From: Lachancea thermotolerans CBS 6340
Taxonomy: Eukaryota; Ascomycota; Saccharomycetes; Saccharomycetales; Saccharomycetaceae
Assembly: GCF_000142805.1 (NCBI RefSeq)
Contig: NC_013078.1
Location: 496,001-560,000, forward strand
Direction of reading: 5' to 3'
Length of the DNA: 64,000 nt
Made by a program: the position numbers and the translations under genes. The notes beneath the pieces are model-generated. The model saw only the letters and a program-made list of their open reading frames with translations, did not search any database and was not told the DNA's origin. Shown piece by piece: positions 9,357-17,946 of the stretch (within the stretch, counting starts at the first letter, position 1; every line of letters begins with the position of its first letter).

Positions 9357-10424
9357 ATGCCAGAATACGAATGCACCAGCGTTATGCGCGAGTTTTTGCA
9401 CGAGCTGCCCAAGTGTGAGCACCATGTGCACTTGGAGGGTACTCTGGAGCCCGACTTGCTTTACCCACTAGCATTGAGAAACAATGTGACGCTGCCAAAC
9501 CAGTTTCCAAAGACTGTGGAGGAGCTGGAAAAGAGATACGTGATGTTCAGAGACCTACAGGATTTTCTGGACTTCTACTACATCGGTTGCGAGGTTCTGC
9601 TCCAGGAAGAGGACTTCTTCGATCTGGCCTGGGCATACTTCAAGCGCGCACACGCCCAGGGTTTGAGGCACGCAGAGGTGTTCTTCGACCCTCAGAGTCA
9701 CACCCCTCGCGGCGTGGCCATTGAGACTGTGGTCGCTGGTTTCAAACGTGCGTGCCAGAAGGCGCTCGACGAGCTGCAGGTGACCTCGAAGCTGATCATG
9801 TGCTTACTGCGTCATCTGCCAGTGGAAGAGTGCAAGGCCACGCTCGAAAGCTCGCGCGTGCTTTTCGAAACACAGCAGCTCCACGGTCTGGGTTTGGATT
9901 CTGCAGAGCAGCCCTTCCCCCCAGAGCTCTTCACCGAGTGCTACGAGCTCGCGCGCCAGTTCCACCCTGACGTGAAGCTCACAGCGCACGCCGGTGAAGA
10001 AGGAAGCGCTAAGTACGTCTCCAATGCTCTAGATCTGCTGCAGGTCACCCGTATAGACCACGGTGTGAGGTCTGTTGAGGACCCCGAGCTGGTGGCCCGC
10101 CTCGCTCGCGACAAGACGATGCTGACCATTTGCCCGCTTTCCAGTCTGAAGCTGCAGGTGGTGAAGGACATTTCCGACCTGCCTCTCACGCAGCTTCTAG
10201 AGGCTGGCGTGCCTTTCTCCATTAACTCCGACGACCCCGCCTACTTCGGTGGTTACATCTTGGACAATTACGTGGCGGTCCAGAAGAAGTTCAACTGGGA
10301 CGCCGCGACATGGGCCAAGGTTGCGCGCCAGGCCATCGAAGGCTCTTGGTGTGACGGCAAGAGGAAGGACGAGCTCTTGACAATGCTAGCTGCCGTTGTC
10401 GACAAGTACTCCGCACTTATTTAA
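9357..10424 (+). CDS. AAH1: Adenine deaminase Aah1
   Basis: This 355-residue enzyme converts adenine to hypoxanthine in purine salvage. The metal and active-site residues of the adenosine/adenine deaminase family are visible: HVHLEGTL (H23, H25), AHAGEEG (H211, E214), RIDHG (H235) and SINSDDP (D292, D293). The length matches fungal Aah1 (about 347 residues) and not the longer adenosine deaminases. In S. cerevisiae the gene is strongly downregulated on quiescence entry and its product is degraded by SCF-Saf1. YNL141W is next to MEP2 there; here MEP2 lies 5 kb away with SPL2, ARO9, GIM3 and others in between. Confidence 0.96.
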   Translation: MPEYECTSVMREFLHELPKCEHHVHLEGTLEPDLLYPLALRNNVTLPNQFPKTVEELEKRYVMFRDLQDFLDFYYIGCEVLLQEEDFFDLAWAYFKRAHAQGLRHAEVFFDPQSHTPRGVAIETVVAGFKRACQKALDELQVTSKLIMCLLRHLPVEECKATLESSRVLFETQQLHGLGLDSAEQPFPPELFTECYELARQFHPDVKLTAHAGEEGSAKYVSNALDLLQVTRIDHGVRSVEDPELVARLARDKTMLTICPLSSLKLQVVKDISDLPLTQLLEAGVPFSINSDDPAYFGGYILDNYVAVQKKFNWDAATWAKVARQAIEGSWCDGKRKDELLTMLAAVVDKYSALI

Positions 10425-10589
10425 TACGTACGCTCCGAGGGAGCCCTCTGCTTACCGCATCGGCGGAGATTTCATATTACCTAATGCTTTTTGTTTTTCA
10501 TACGTCTCTATAATAGTGCTTAACTAGCCCGTACACAAAAGTTCGTCGCCAGCGACCAGTTTGCGTGTAACAGTACCACTCTCCGTAGC

Positions 10590-11123
10590 CTACTCTTCGT
10601 CTGAAGAGTCCTCGAACATGTCTTCGGTGAGGGCGCTTTCGCGGAGCCAGAACTCGTCCACCATGCGCTCGATCTGGTGAAGCTGGTCAGACGAGAACGA
10701 CTTGGACAGCGCATTGTTGAAACGCGAAAGCAACGCTGCGTTTGAGCGATACACTGAGGCCGTGCCACTTTTTAGCGGGTGCGGAGCGTATCCGCTACCG
10801 ATCGCGGCGGCGTTGACCCATGGCGCCTCGGACCGGGCGCCAGATTCAGCCGGCGTATCACGTTTCACGGTGTGCGAGTAAAGCGTAGCGGCCTCGTCAC
10901 AAATGCTTGCGCCGCTGCCCTGCAATGTCGCCGCGTCTCCGTCGCGCTCCTCGTCGTCCGCAGCCGCGGCGCGCGGACTCGCATCGAAACCGGGCCATCT
11001 GCTGCTGGGTTCCCCGGCTGAAATCCCGGTAGGTAGTGTGCGCGACGAGCCTACCAGCGGGGTGCTAAACTGAAAGAGAAGCTCAGGGTCCTCCATGGTT
11101 CTGTAGGTTCCAAAAGATGTCAT
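10590..11123 (-). CDS. SPL2: Spl2-like regulator of low-affinity phosphate transport
   Basis: The 177-residue protein is mostly low-complexity. Its C-terminus (QIERMVDEFWLRESALTEDMFEDSSDEE) matches the end of S. cerevisiae Spl2, which finishes DEDIFEDSSDEE. Spl2 binds the SPX domain of Pho87/Pho90, lowers low-affinity phosphate uptake and is induced by Pho4 when phosphate is scarce. The N-terminal part is not conserved. Position supports the call: YHR136C lies between YCK1 and ARO9 in S. cerevisiae, and this gene lies between YCK and ARO9. It is convergent with AAH1. The identification rests on the tail plus synteny. Confidence 0.85.
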   Translation of the reverse strand: MTSFGTYRTMEDPELLFQFSTPLVGSSRTLPTGISAGEPSSRWPGFDASPRAAAADDEERDGDAATLQGSGASICDEAATLYSHTVKRDTPAESGARSEAPWVNAAAIGSGYAPHPLKSGTASVYRSNAALLSRFNNALSKSFSSDQLHQIERMVDEFWLRESALTEDMFEDSSDEE

Positions 11124-11823
11124 GTGACTCGGAGTATGCTGTAGCCTCGCCTCTGGCAGCAGGACCCTGTTTCCTACCTCATATCCTTATATATGCGCCT
11201 ATGGATCTTAATAAATCGCATGCGCCCCACGGTTTCCAATAAACTGAATATTGACCCTCACCAGCCACATGCGCGCGGCTGAGCGTAGTCCTCATTATAA
11301 CCAACGTGCCGTATATTACTGTATACGAAACGTGCGCCATTCTTTATTACTATTACCCTGTACGGCGGCACGGGGCGTAAACATACTAGAACACGGGAAG
11401 GAACTGTGCATCTACTAGCAACACCAACAGCGTTAGTGTCTGCCCCATGTGCAGGCTTTTAGGCACGCGCACCTGCACCCGTTGTATCTTTTAATGCACT
11501 TGACTGCGATATTTATGCAGCTGGGGACCGCGCTCGGCTCCTTCCTCAAAACACCCCGCGCATTAATATATGCCCATGTCATGCACGTGGAGTTTTTTCT
11601 TGAAGCCGCTAAGAAGCCCACGAGCCTAGCGTTATTTCCCAGTAATTGTCCACAATGCACACCCCATGTAAAAATAATTCGCGTCGGCGCAATTGAGCCA
11701 TAAATAAGCAGAAGCTCGAGCAAGGAGGCGAAGTCTAACGGCAGTGTCACGGCAATCTAATTCCAAACGGTTCACCAGTAACTGTGCGTATTCTTTCCCT
11801 GTGCTTCGTCTGCACTGCTAACG
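11124..11823. other. Divergent intergenic region SPL2 / membrane protein
   Basis: These 700 bases have no gene I can support. One Pho4-type GCACGTGG box lies at 11583-11590, about 460 bases upstream of SPL2. The short antisense frames here (for example 11433-11750) are not recognisable. Confidence 0.5.
11583..11590. promoter_or_regulatory. CACGTG E-box, candidate Pho4 site upstream of SPL2
   Basis: The sequence GCACGTGG matches the high-affinity Pho4 core. SPL2 is a known Pho4 target in S. cerevisiae. It is a single site and rather distant, so this is an inference. Confidence 0.35.
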
Positions 11824-12438
11824 ATGGACGAAAAACTTGAAACTCAATCTGCTGACGGCGCAAGAGTGGCCGATTCCACTGTGCTTAGGGAGTGCTGTGC
11901 CGCGGCGGGCTTCGGCTATTGCGCGAAGGAAGACGAGACATCGTGTTGTACGGCGGATGGGTCCGCTGAGGACAAAGTCCTGGCACGTGGGGAGGAGCCC
12001 GCAGCACGTGACCTCATGTGGTTGGTGCTAGTCGTACATCTGGCGCTGCTACTGCTGCTGTTGGCGCGGACCGCGCCCGACCCGCTCGTGAGCGGCCAAG
12101 TTTGTCTGCTACTGACAGTGATCTTCGTGTTCGTGCGCCATCGCTACACACGGATGTTTTCGCTGCTTTCCACAGCCGTTGGTGTCTCGGGCCTGGGACA
12201 CAGTCTGCTCTACACATTCCGGACTTATTGTACCGCGCTGGACGTGGGTGCTCCCACGACGCTCACCGGTATTGCCGAACTTTCAACTCTCCGGACTCGC
12301 GCCGTATTGCTCGGTGTGTTGCTTCTGTGCTTCTGCGTGGTGCAGCTCGCAAATCTTTCGCTGCATTTGTCCCACGCGCTCTGCGGCAGCCGCAGGTCGG
12401 CCTCCAACTCGAACGGCGATTCGGATTGGGCGGTGTGA
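11824..12438 (+). CDS. Unrecognised small multi-pass membrane protein with Cys-rich N-terminus
   Basis: This 204-residue protein has no family I recognise. The N-terminal 60 residues are acidic and polar and carry a Cys cluster (RECC, GYC, SCC at about residues 23-42). Four hydrophobic segments follow at about residues 64-84, 88-106, 112-130 and 158-185 (for example LMWLVLVVHLALLLLLLA and AVLLGVLLLCFCVVQLANL), then a short polar tail. GC-rich codon use is like the neighbours, and the ATG has a plausible leader. No gene stands between SPL2 and ARO9 in S. cerevisiae, so this is either lineage-specific or lost there. A real gene is likely but not proven; the hydrophobic pattern argues against a chance frame. 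Confidence 0.65.
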   Translation: MDEKLETQSADGARVADSTVLRECCAAAGFGYCAKEDETSCCTADGSAEDKVLARGEEPAARDLMWLVLVVHLALLLLLLARTAPDPLVSGQVCLLLTVIFVFVRHRYTRMFSLLSTAVGVSGLGHSLLYTFRTYCTALDVGAPTTLTGIAELSTLRTRAVLLGVLLLCFCVVQLANLSLHLSHALCGSRRSASNSNGDSDWAV

Positions 12439-12641
12439 TATCCAATGTGCCGATAGCACATATGTCATCTCTAATCACTTAATACTAACGAGGTTCTGTT
12501 TTCCGCCGCAGGGTGACTAAACATTTGTGACAAACTCGCAGATAAGCACCTGTAAGCGCCAAGTGCTTTTAATAGACCACGATACAGTGTCTTTGACCGA
12601 ATTGCCCCCTGGATCCACACTCAGTATCCATTTGACTCGTC

Positions 12642-14219
12642 ATGCAGGCCTTGGAAGAACACTATAAGCCATTTCTCTCTTCGCGAGTCGAAGCGCGCAA
12701 GTTTTCCCCTTTCTGGAGTCAGAATCTGCCTGAGGGCCTCAAGCCCCATCCCAAGCCGATTGACCTTGGCCCTGGACTACCTCATGAGGGTTTCTTTCCA
12801 ATCGAATCGATGCACTTGAACGTTGTTGAAGAACCATTCCAACACACATCCGCCGGTACAAAGTCGCACAAGCTTCACAAGCCCGCTCCAGAGGGCTCGA
12901 AACACTTCGAGGAGCGCGCATTTGTCACCGAGAAGCTCAGTAGTGACAGCGCGGTCGACGTTTGGCGCTACGAGCCAAACAGCCCGGAGGTTATTCCTCT
13001 CTCGCAGGGGCTGCAGTACACTGAGACTGCTGGTATGAAGCAGCTCTTAGATTTCTGCAGAGGCTTCGTCTCCTACGCCCACCCTCCAGCTTACAACGAA
13101 TGGGACGTCACTCTTGCCAACGGATCGTCCGATGCCACCTTCAAGATTATTGAAACGCTTTGCGACAGCAGTGTCACGGTTTTGGTCGAGGAGTTCACTT
13201 TCTCACCCACGCTCGCCATCATAACTGCCGCTGGTGGCACTACGGTCCCTCTCAAGCTGGACATTACCGCGGATCCCGACGTGCAAGGGATAAATGTGGA
13301 GTACCTTACTGACCTCCTGGATAACTGGTCTCAGGGCCCTAACGCTCACCTCTCGAAGCCCAAGTTGCTATACACTATCCCTACCGGCCAGAATCCTACA
13401 GGTATGACTCTGTCGTTTGAGAAGCGTAAGCAGATTTATGCTCTTGCGGAGAAGCACGATTTTATCATTATTGAAGACGATCCTTACGGGTACTTGAGGT
13501 ACCCTTTCTATGACCGGAAAAACCCTGACTACAACCCATATGCGCTACACGAATACACGGCAAAAGACTATTGTGAGAAAGTTCTCTCAAAATCTTTTAT
13601 TACAATGGATACTTCTGGACGTGTTCTGAGGTGTGAAACCTTTTCCAAAGTTTTCTGCCCTGGCCTTCGGTTAAGCTTCATTGCGGGCAATAAGTATCTT
13701 ATCAAAAAGATTGTTGACTTTGCAGAAGTCTCTTCCAGGGCACCAAGTGGTCTTTCTCAACTTATTGTCAACAACGTCATACAGAAGTGGGCGAAAAGCT
13801 ACAGCAGCCCTCAAGAGGCATGGTTGGTGTGGGTGATGAAGGTTGCTGGGCACTACACCCATCGTAGAAACATGTTTGTTCAGGCGCTGGAGGCTACTGA
13901 GGCTTTCAGCGAGGGTTTGTTTTCGCTGGCGCAAACATCAGCAGGCATGTTCTTAGCGGTTGAAATCAACTTTGATCACTTCGCAAAATCCCTCAGCATA
14001 ACCGAGCGATCAAAAGCTATGCAGCGCCTCAGCTCAATATCGATTGAAGAAGGTGTCGGAATAATTCAAGGGATAAACATGGCTGCCGACAGGAAGTACT
14101 CGCTTGCTAGGTCTTTCTTTTTGAGATTGACATTCGCTTTTGCAGCTGACGTCGAAGAGCTACAAGAAGCTGCTGACAGGCTAGGAAAGTCCGTCAAGAG
14201 GCTGGCTGCTGAGCTCTGA
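12642..14219 (+). CDS. ARO9: Aromatic aminotransferase II (Aro9)
   Basis: The 525-residue PLP enzyme is a class I/II aminotransferase of the Aro8/Aro9 type. Visible motifs are PTGQNPTGMTLS, the cofactor-binding IIEDDPYGYLRYP, and TFSKVFCPGLRLSF, where K336 should form the Schiff base. It catalyses the first step of the Ehrlich pathway for Trp, Phe and Tyr breakdown to fusel alcohols in the cytosol. In S. cerevisiae ARO9 (YHR137W) is induced by aromatic amino acids through Aro80 and GATA factors. I see no clear Aro80 CCG-spaced pair in the 200-base promoter. The length is close to the S. cerevisiae protein (513). Confidence 0.95.
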   Translation: MQALEEHYKPFLSSRVEARKFSPFWSQNLPEGLKPHPKPIDLGPGLPHEGFFPIESMHLNVVEEPFQHTSAGTKSHKLHKPAPEGSKHFEERAFVTEKLSSDSAVDVWRYEPNSPEVIPLSQGLQYTETAGMKQLLDFCRGFVSYAHPPAYNEWDVTLANGSSDATFKIIETLCDSSVTVLVEEFTFSPTLAIITAAGGTTVPLKLDITADPDVQGINVEYLTDLLDNWSQGPNAHLSKPKLLYTIPTGQNPTGMTLSFEKRKQIYALAEKHDFIIIEDDPYGYLRYPFYDRKNPDYNPYALHEYTAKDYCEKVLSKSFITMDTSGRVLRCETFSKVFCPGLRLSFIAGNKYLIKKIVDFAEVSSRAPSGLSQLIVNNVIQKWAKSYSSPQEAWLVWVMKVAGHYTHRRNMFVQALEATEAFSEGLFSLAQTSAGMFLAVEINFDHFAKSLSITERSKAMQRLSSISIEEGVGIIQGINMAADRKYSLARSFFLRLTFAFAADVEELQEAADRLGKSVKRLAAEL

Positions 14220-14492
14220 AGGTGTATCTCAGGCGCTTAAGGCGTTACTGTACAACTGCTCAAACCTTGATAAGATATACTATATCCATAAATATCATAT
14301 ACATTAAATCAGAGCTGATGCATCGCCTAAAAGCCCCGATTTTTCCAGGCATAAGCCTACGTCCTCTTTCTTTGTTCAGTTGCGTAGCCTTCAATATTTT
14401 ATAAAAATAATGAGATGAGATTCAAAATCAATGTTCTTGGTTGACACACCGAAGAAGAAACAAAATTCAACAACTATTATTAACCATTGGCT

Positions 14493-14947
14493 ATGGATCT
14501 GGTATGTTTCCTACTCTTAAGACTTGTGAACCCTGCATAGACACTAACTCTAGGTGATTGTGACAGCTTCCTGAGGGAAAAAAGAATACCGTACAGGTCT
14601 TGTATGAAGATCAGCAAAAGATCAACGAATTTTCGAAGCTTATAATGAGAAAAGACGCGATCAACCAAGAATTAGCACATTATAAACAAGAGAAGGGGTA
14701 CCTTGATGACGTCTCGTTAGAAATAGAGCTCATTGACGAGGACGAGCAGATTCAGTATAGAATTGGAGAGGCTTTTGTCTTCATGAAGCAAAGCGAAGTC
14801 GTTGAGCAGCTGGAAAAAGATGCAGAGGCTCTTGACCAAAAGATAGAAGAATTGGAGGATGCAGACTCTGAGATCAGTTCTAGGACAAGTGAATTAAAGA
14901 CGGTGCTGTACGCCAAATTTGGAGACAATATCAACCTAGAGCGTTAG
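14493..14947 (+). CDS. GIM3: Prefoldin subunit 4 (Gim3), gene with intron after a 9-base first exon
   Basis: Exon 1 is 14493-14501 (Met-Asp-Leu) and exon 2 is 14567-14947. Joined, they give 129 residues starting MDLLPEGKKNTVQVLYEDQQ, which lines up with the S. cerevisiae Gim3 N-terminus (MELLPQGQ...FEDQQ) at the same length. The body (KINEFSKLIMRKDAI, DDVSLEIELIDEDE, VLYAKFGDNINLER) is near-identical to Gim3. Prefoldin is the hexameric cytosolic chaperone that passes unfolded actin and tubulin to CCT. The paired coiled-coil helices and the central beta hairpin are evident. As far as I recall the S. cerevisiae gene has no intron. It is convergent with the YHR138C-type gene. Confidence 0.93.
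14502..14566 (+). other. Spliceosomal intron of GIM3 (65 bases)
   Basis: The 5' site is GTATGT at 14502, the branch sequence CACTAAC lies at 14542-14548 (one base off TACTAAC), and the 3' site is GACAG ending at 14566. Splicing restores the conserved N-terminus in frame. Confidence 0.92.
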
Positions 14948-15086
14948 TTCCCATAAAAACAACCCGTTTTTTAACCGTTACTTACCTGTATACCATAGAT
15001 AGGTGCCTCCTGTAATATATATACTTGATCCAATTGCGGCCCCGGAGGAGGACAAGCCCTTGAAGTGGCTTCAATGCGATAAATCC

Positions 15087-15500
15087 TCATTCAGCGGAGG
15101 CCTCGAAGGGTTCGGGACCTTTGAAAGTGTGAACTTCTTGGTCTTGTTCAAGGTTGAGCTTGCAACTAAGTTTCTCACCGAAACTCTCGATCTTCTGCAA
15201 AATATCCGAAGAGTCGTCAGCAGGAAGTTGCAGGCTGAAGCCCTTTATCAGGGAATATTCGTGGGTTATTTTCCCACCAACTTGTTGGACAAACGACTTC
15301 AAGTCTTGGATTTTGCCTGCGAGGGCAGGCTGGTTGTCATCGAGGGTCAGGATGTAGGATTTGACGTTGTCTGTAGAGGAGAGGGTTAGTAAGAGGACGT
15401 GTACAGAAGGGCGAAGGTGCGGGAGTGGAGAGCACATACTAGCAGTCGCAGCATAAGCCATCGCGCTTAGACAGGCGGTGATGATAACCAAGAGTCTCAT
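15087..15500 (-). CDS. Secreted Pbi2-like proteinase inhibitor homologue (YHR138C type), one intron
   Basis: Exon 1 is 15440-15500 and exon 2 is 15087-15370 (minus strand). The 114-residue product begins with a signal peptide (MRLLVIITACLSAMAYAATA) and continues NNVKSYILTLDDNQP. It then has the inhibitor I9/propeptide fold with VQQVGGKITHEYSLIKGFSLQLP, which matches YHR138C and the cytosolic proteinase B inhibitor Pbi2. YHR138C is needed with Pbi2 for normal vacuole fusion. The protein should enter the secretory or vacuolar route. Reading through the intron leaves a frame but inserts foreign residues (about SMCSPLPHLRPSVH), so the spliced form is preferred. S. cerevisiae YHR138C is intronless as I recall. 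Confidence 0.9.
   Translation of the reverse strand: MRLLVIITACLSAMAYAATASMCSPLPHLRPSVHVLLLTLSSTDNVKSYILTLDDNQPALAGKIQDLKSFVQQVGGKITHEYSLIKGFSLQLPADDSSDILQKIESFGEKLSCKLNLEQDQEVHTFKGPEPFEASAE
15371..15439 (-). other. Spliceosomal intron of the YHR138C-type gene (69 bases)
   Basis: On the minus strand the intron starts GTATGT (15439-15434), has a perfect TACTAAC branch box (15391-15385) and ends CTACAG (15376-15371). The length is not a multiple that would hide it: it is 69 bases and in-frame, so an ORF caller would read through. Confidence 0.93.
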
Positions 15501-15767
15501 AGGTGCGTGTTCTTCCGATAATAGGGGACTCTGGACTTACCCATCCGCGATTAGGGAAAGTTATATTTATATATTGGTAGGGTCCCTGGTCACAAATTAC
15601 GCCTCGTAAAACTGGTGAACAGATCGAAAGAGCGAAAGAGAACCAACTTCTTTTGCCCTCCGGCACGGGTGTGGATAGTTGCGAATTAAGGCGCATAAGG
15701 CTGTGATATTAGACATTATATATAACAATTCATAGATGAGAAATCCGGGTCTTAAAACGTTGTGTTA

Positions 15768-17249
15768 TCAGACAACAACCTTCTCGGTAGGATGGCCGGT
15801 AAGGTCGGTGCTGTCCGTGTGGTTTTCGCCAATGTGGTCGTCAATGGCGGCTGGCTGTGGCACGTTGGCAGTGTTGTGGGATCTGATTGGCTCAGGAATG
15901 TACATTTCTTCCTCAGCATAGGTGAACTCACCGATTTGAGCGCCGTCAGTACCCATCTCCTCTTCCTCTGGTCTCAATCTCAATCTCAGGAATGGGATTC
16001 TGTCCATGACCAACAATAGGATGGAGGTGACAACACAGGTCCAGGCAATGACAGAGCAGATGGCAGCGAGTTGGTACCCAACCTGCTTCCAGTGGTGGTT
16101 GATCCAGCCGCCGTCGATTGGAGCCATTTCGTCGCCTGCAGTGGCGTTGACGTAGTCGGCGGCGAAGATACCGGTTAGAACAGAGCCGATGGCACCACCA
16201 ACACCGTGTAGAGCGTAGACGTCGAGACCGTCGTCAATTCTGAGCAGGTTCTTCAAGTCGACAGCGAAGTTGCAGCCGGCACCAGTGACGATACCAATGA
16301 TGACGGAAGCCCAGACGGGGACAAAGCCAGCGGCTGGAGTGATGCCGACAAGACCGGCGATAGCACCAGAGCACAAGCCGACAGTGGTCCACTTGCGGCC
16401 GAATCTGAAGTAGTCGATGAACATCCAGGTGAGGCCGGCGCAGGAGGCAGCGAGGTTGGTGGAGACACAAGAGTACCAGGCTCTGATGGTGGAGTTACCA
16501 GCGGAGCCGCCGTTGAAACCGAACCAGCCAAACCACAGGAACACGGTACCGAGCACGACGGAGGTGACCGAGTGGGGCTTGTACTTGGGGGTGCCGGACT
16601 TGGCGATAGGGTCGTTACGCTTACCGAGGATCAGGGCGTAAATCAGCGCGCCGTGGCCCGAGCAGATGTGCACGGGGCCACCACCGGCGTAGTCGAGCGC
16701 ACCGAGCGCGGCGAGCCAGCCCTCGGCGTTCCAGGTCCAGCATGCAATGGGGCAGTAGACGATGGTAATCCACAGGAAGAGGAAGACCATCATGGGGAAC
16801 AGACGCGCACGCTCGCACGCGCCACCGACCATCAGGATACCGGTGACCATAGCGAACATGCCCTGGAAGAAGGCGAACAGGATGTCAGGGACCGAGGAGA
16901 CGGAGCTGGGCGCGCCCAGCACGTCTTTGAAACCGAAGAACTGCAGGGTACCGATGAAACCGTTACCGCGCGTGCTGTGCGAGAAGACGAGAGAGTAGCC
17001 CCACCAGAACCACTGGAAGGAGACGACACTGACGGTCATGATGGAGGCCCACAGCAGGGACAGCGCGTGCTTCTTACGCGAGAGCCCCGAGTACAGCAGA
17101 CCGATGCCGGGCACCATGATCCACACGAGGGCGGCGGAAGTGCCGATCCACACCATGTCTGCGGCCTGGAACTGGGTGTTGAGGTCCGTGGTGAGCGAGT
17201 CACCGCCGGTGCCCGTGCCCGTGGGCGTGCCTGTTAGGTTGACGGACAT
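15768..17249 (-). CDS. MEP2: Ammonium transporter/sensor Mep2
   Basis: This 493-residue Amt/Mep permease aligns closely with S. cerevisiae Mep2. The start is the Met of MSVNLTGTPTGTG (17249); the frame is open further upstream, but the N4-L-T glycosylation site of Mep2 sits right after this Met. Eleven membrane spans are apparent. The twin-His pore pair is present (ICSGHGAL and ALHGVGG). The tail keeps GEFTY and IPEPIRS, the region around the Npr1-regulated Ser. Mep2 imports ammonium at low concentration and signals filamentous growth. Four GATA motifs lie 212-260 bases upstream, consistent with nitrogen catabolite control by Gln3/Gat1. Confidence 0.96.
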   Translation of the reverse strand: MSVNLTGTPTGTGTGGDSLTTDLNTQFQAADMVWIGTSAALVWIMVPGIGLLYSGLSRKKHALSLLWASIMTVSVVSFQWFWWGYSLVFSHSTRGNGFIGTLQFFGFKDVLGAPSSVSSVPDILFAFFQGMFAMVTGILMVGGACERARLFPMMVFLFLWITIVYCPIACWTWNAEGWLAALGALDYAGGGPVHICSGHGALIYALILGKRNDPIAKSGTPKYKPHSVTSVVLGTVFLWFGWFGFNGGSAGNSTIRAWYSCVSTNLAASCAGLTWMFIDYFRFGRKWTTVGLCSGAIAGLVGITPAAGFVPVWASVIIGIVTGAGCNFAVDLKNLLRIDDGLDVYALHGVGGAIGSVLTGIFAADYVNATAGDEMAPIDGGWINHHWKQVGYQLAAICSVIAWTCVVTSILLLVMDRIPFLRLRLRPEEEEMGTDGAQIGEFTYAEEEMYIPEPIRSHNTANVPQPAAIDDHIGENHTDSTDLTGHPTEKVVV

Positions 17250-17939
17250 TATCGAGAGAGCGGGAGATAGGCAGTAAGCAGCGAGGAAGTGGTCGAAAGT
17301 CGAAAACCAGGTGCGAAGGGCCGATGCGGTAACGTGCGCGCAGTCGGGATGGAGTGTGTTGGCGGGTATGGGCCTGGTGCCAACCTTATATTTGGCTCTG
17401 CCGGCGCATATATACCTTTGCAACGGTTTCGTGTTTTGCCGGACGGTTCATAGTTCACCTGATAAGAATTGATAAGGCTAGAATTGTCGTCGATAACAAT
17501 GAGATAACAGGATCGGGCAAAAGAATAACATCGCAGGGACGCTATTGGCGAGCAAGAGAGCGAGAATCCTAGGGAATTGGCGGCGCTGCGACTCGAGACG
17601 GCGCCCTAAACGAGAGGGCACGCACGTCACGGGCCCAGGGTGCGGTGAAAAGGCCGCGGGAGCATGCTGCGAGCGGGGGCGCGCGCGGCTGGGAATGTAG
17701 CGTTGGCGGCGGGCGGCGCGTGTGACAGTTGGCACGCGCGAGGCGTGATTGTTTGTTAGCAAGCGCAGGCCGGGCGTGGGCGCGGGCGCGGCCCGGGGCT
17801 GCTGGTATGTATCGTATATCCTAAGGCCGAGGTCACGTGGGCGCGATCCCTGGCGCCCACGTGATATGGCTGGCTGCCCGGTCACGTGCAGCGGTGTTGG
17901 TCACGTGGTACATGCGCCCCATGTCGCTTCGTACGCAGG
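17250..17939. other. Intergenic MEP2 promoter / end of FAR-17a gene
   Basis: The 690 bases hold the MEP2 promoter with GATA sites at 17461-17508, a GC-rich middle (17560-17820) without a gene, and a cluster of CACGTG boxes from 17834. Frames predicted here on either strand are products of high GC. Confidence 0.7.
17461..17508. promoter_or_regulatory. Four GATA-factor motifs upstream of MEP2
   Basis: GATAAG is at 17461 and 17471, and GATAAC at 17492 and 17503. The spacing is 10-21 bases. GATAAG is the binding core of Gln3, Gat1 and the Dal80/Gzf3 repressors. The cluster lies 212-260 bases from the MEP2 start, the usual distance of nitrogen-catabolite-sensitive elements. Confidence 0.8.
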
Positions 17940-17946
17940 TCACGTG
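17834..17946. promoter_or_regulatory. Cluster of five CACGTG boxes
   Basis: CACGTG occurs at 17834, 17858, 17883, 17902 and 17941, and four of the five are in a TCACGTG context (reading either strand). This is the Cbf1/CDEI, Pho4, Tye7 type core. The cluster lies at the 3' end of the FAR-17a gene and about 600 bases upstream of MEP2. Confidence 0.75.

Noticed and set aside
16572-17237. A 221-codon plus-strand frame antisense to MEP2
   Set aside because: It is the complement of a strongly conserved transporter sequence, with low-complexity Asp/Glu/Gly/Arg content. I treated it as a shadow.
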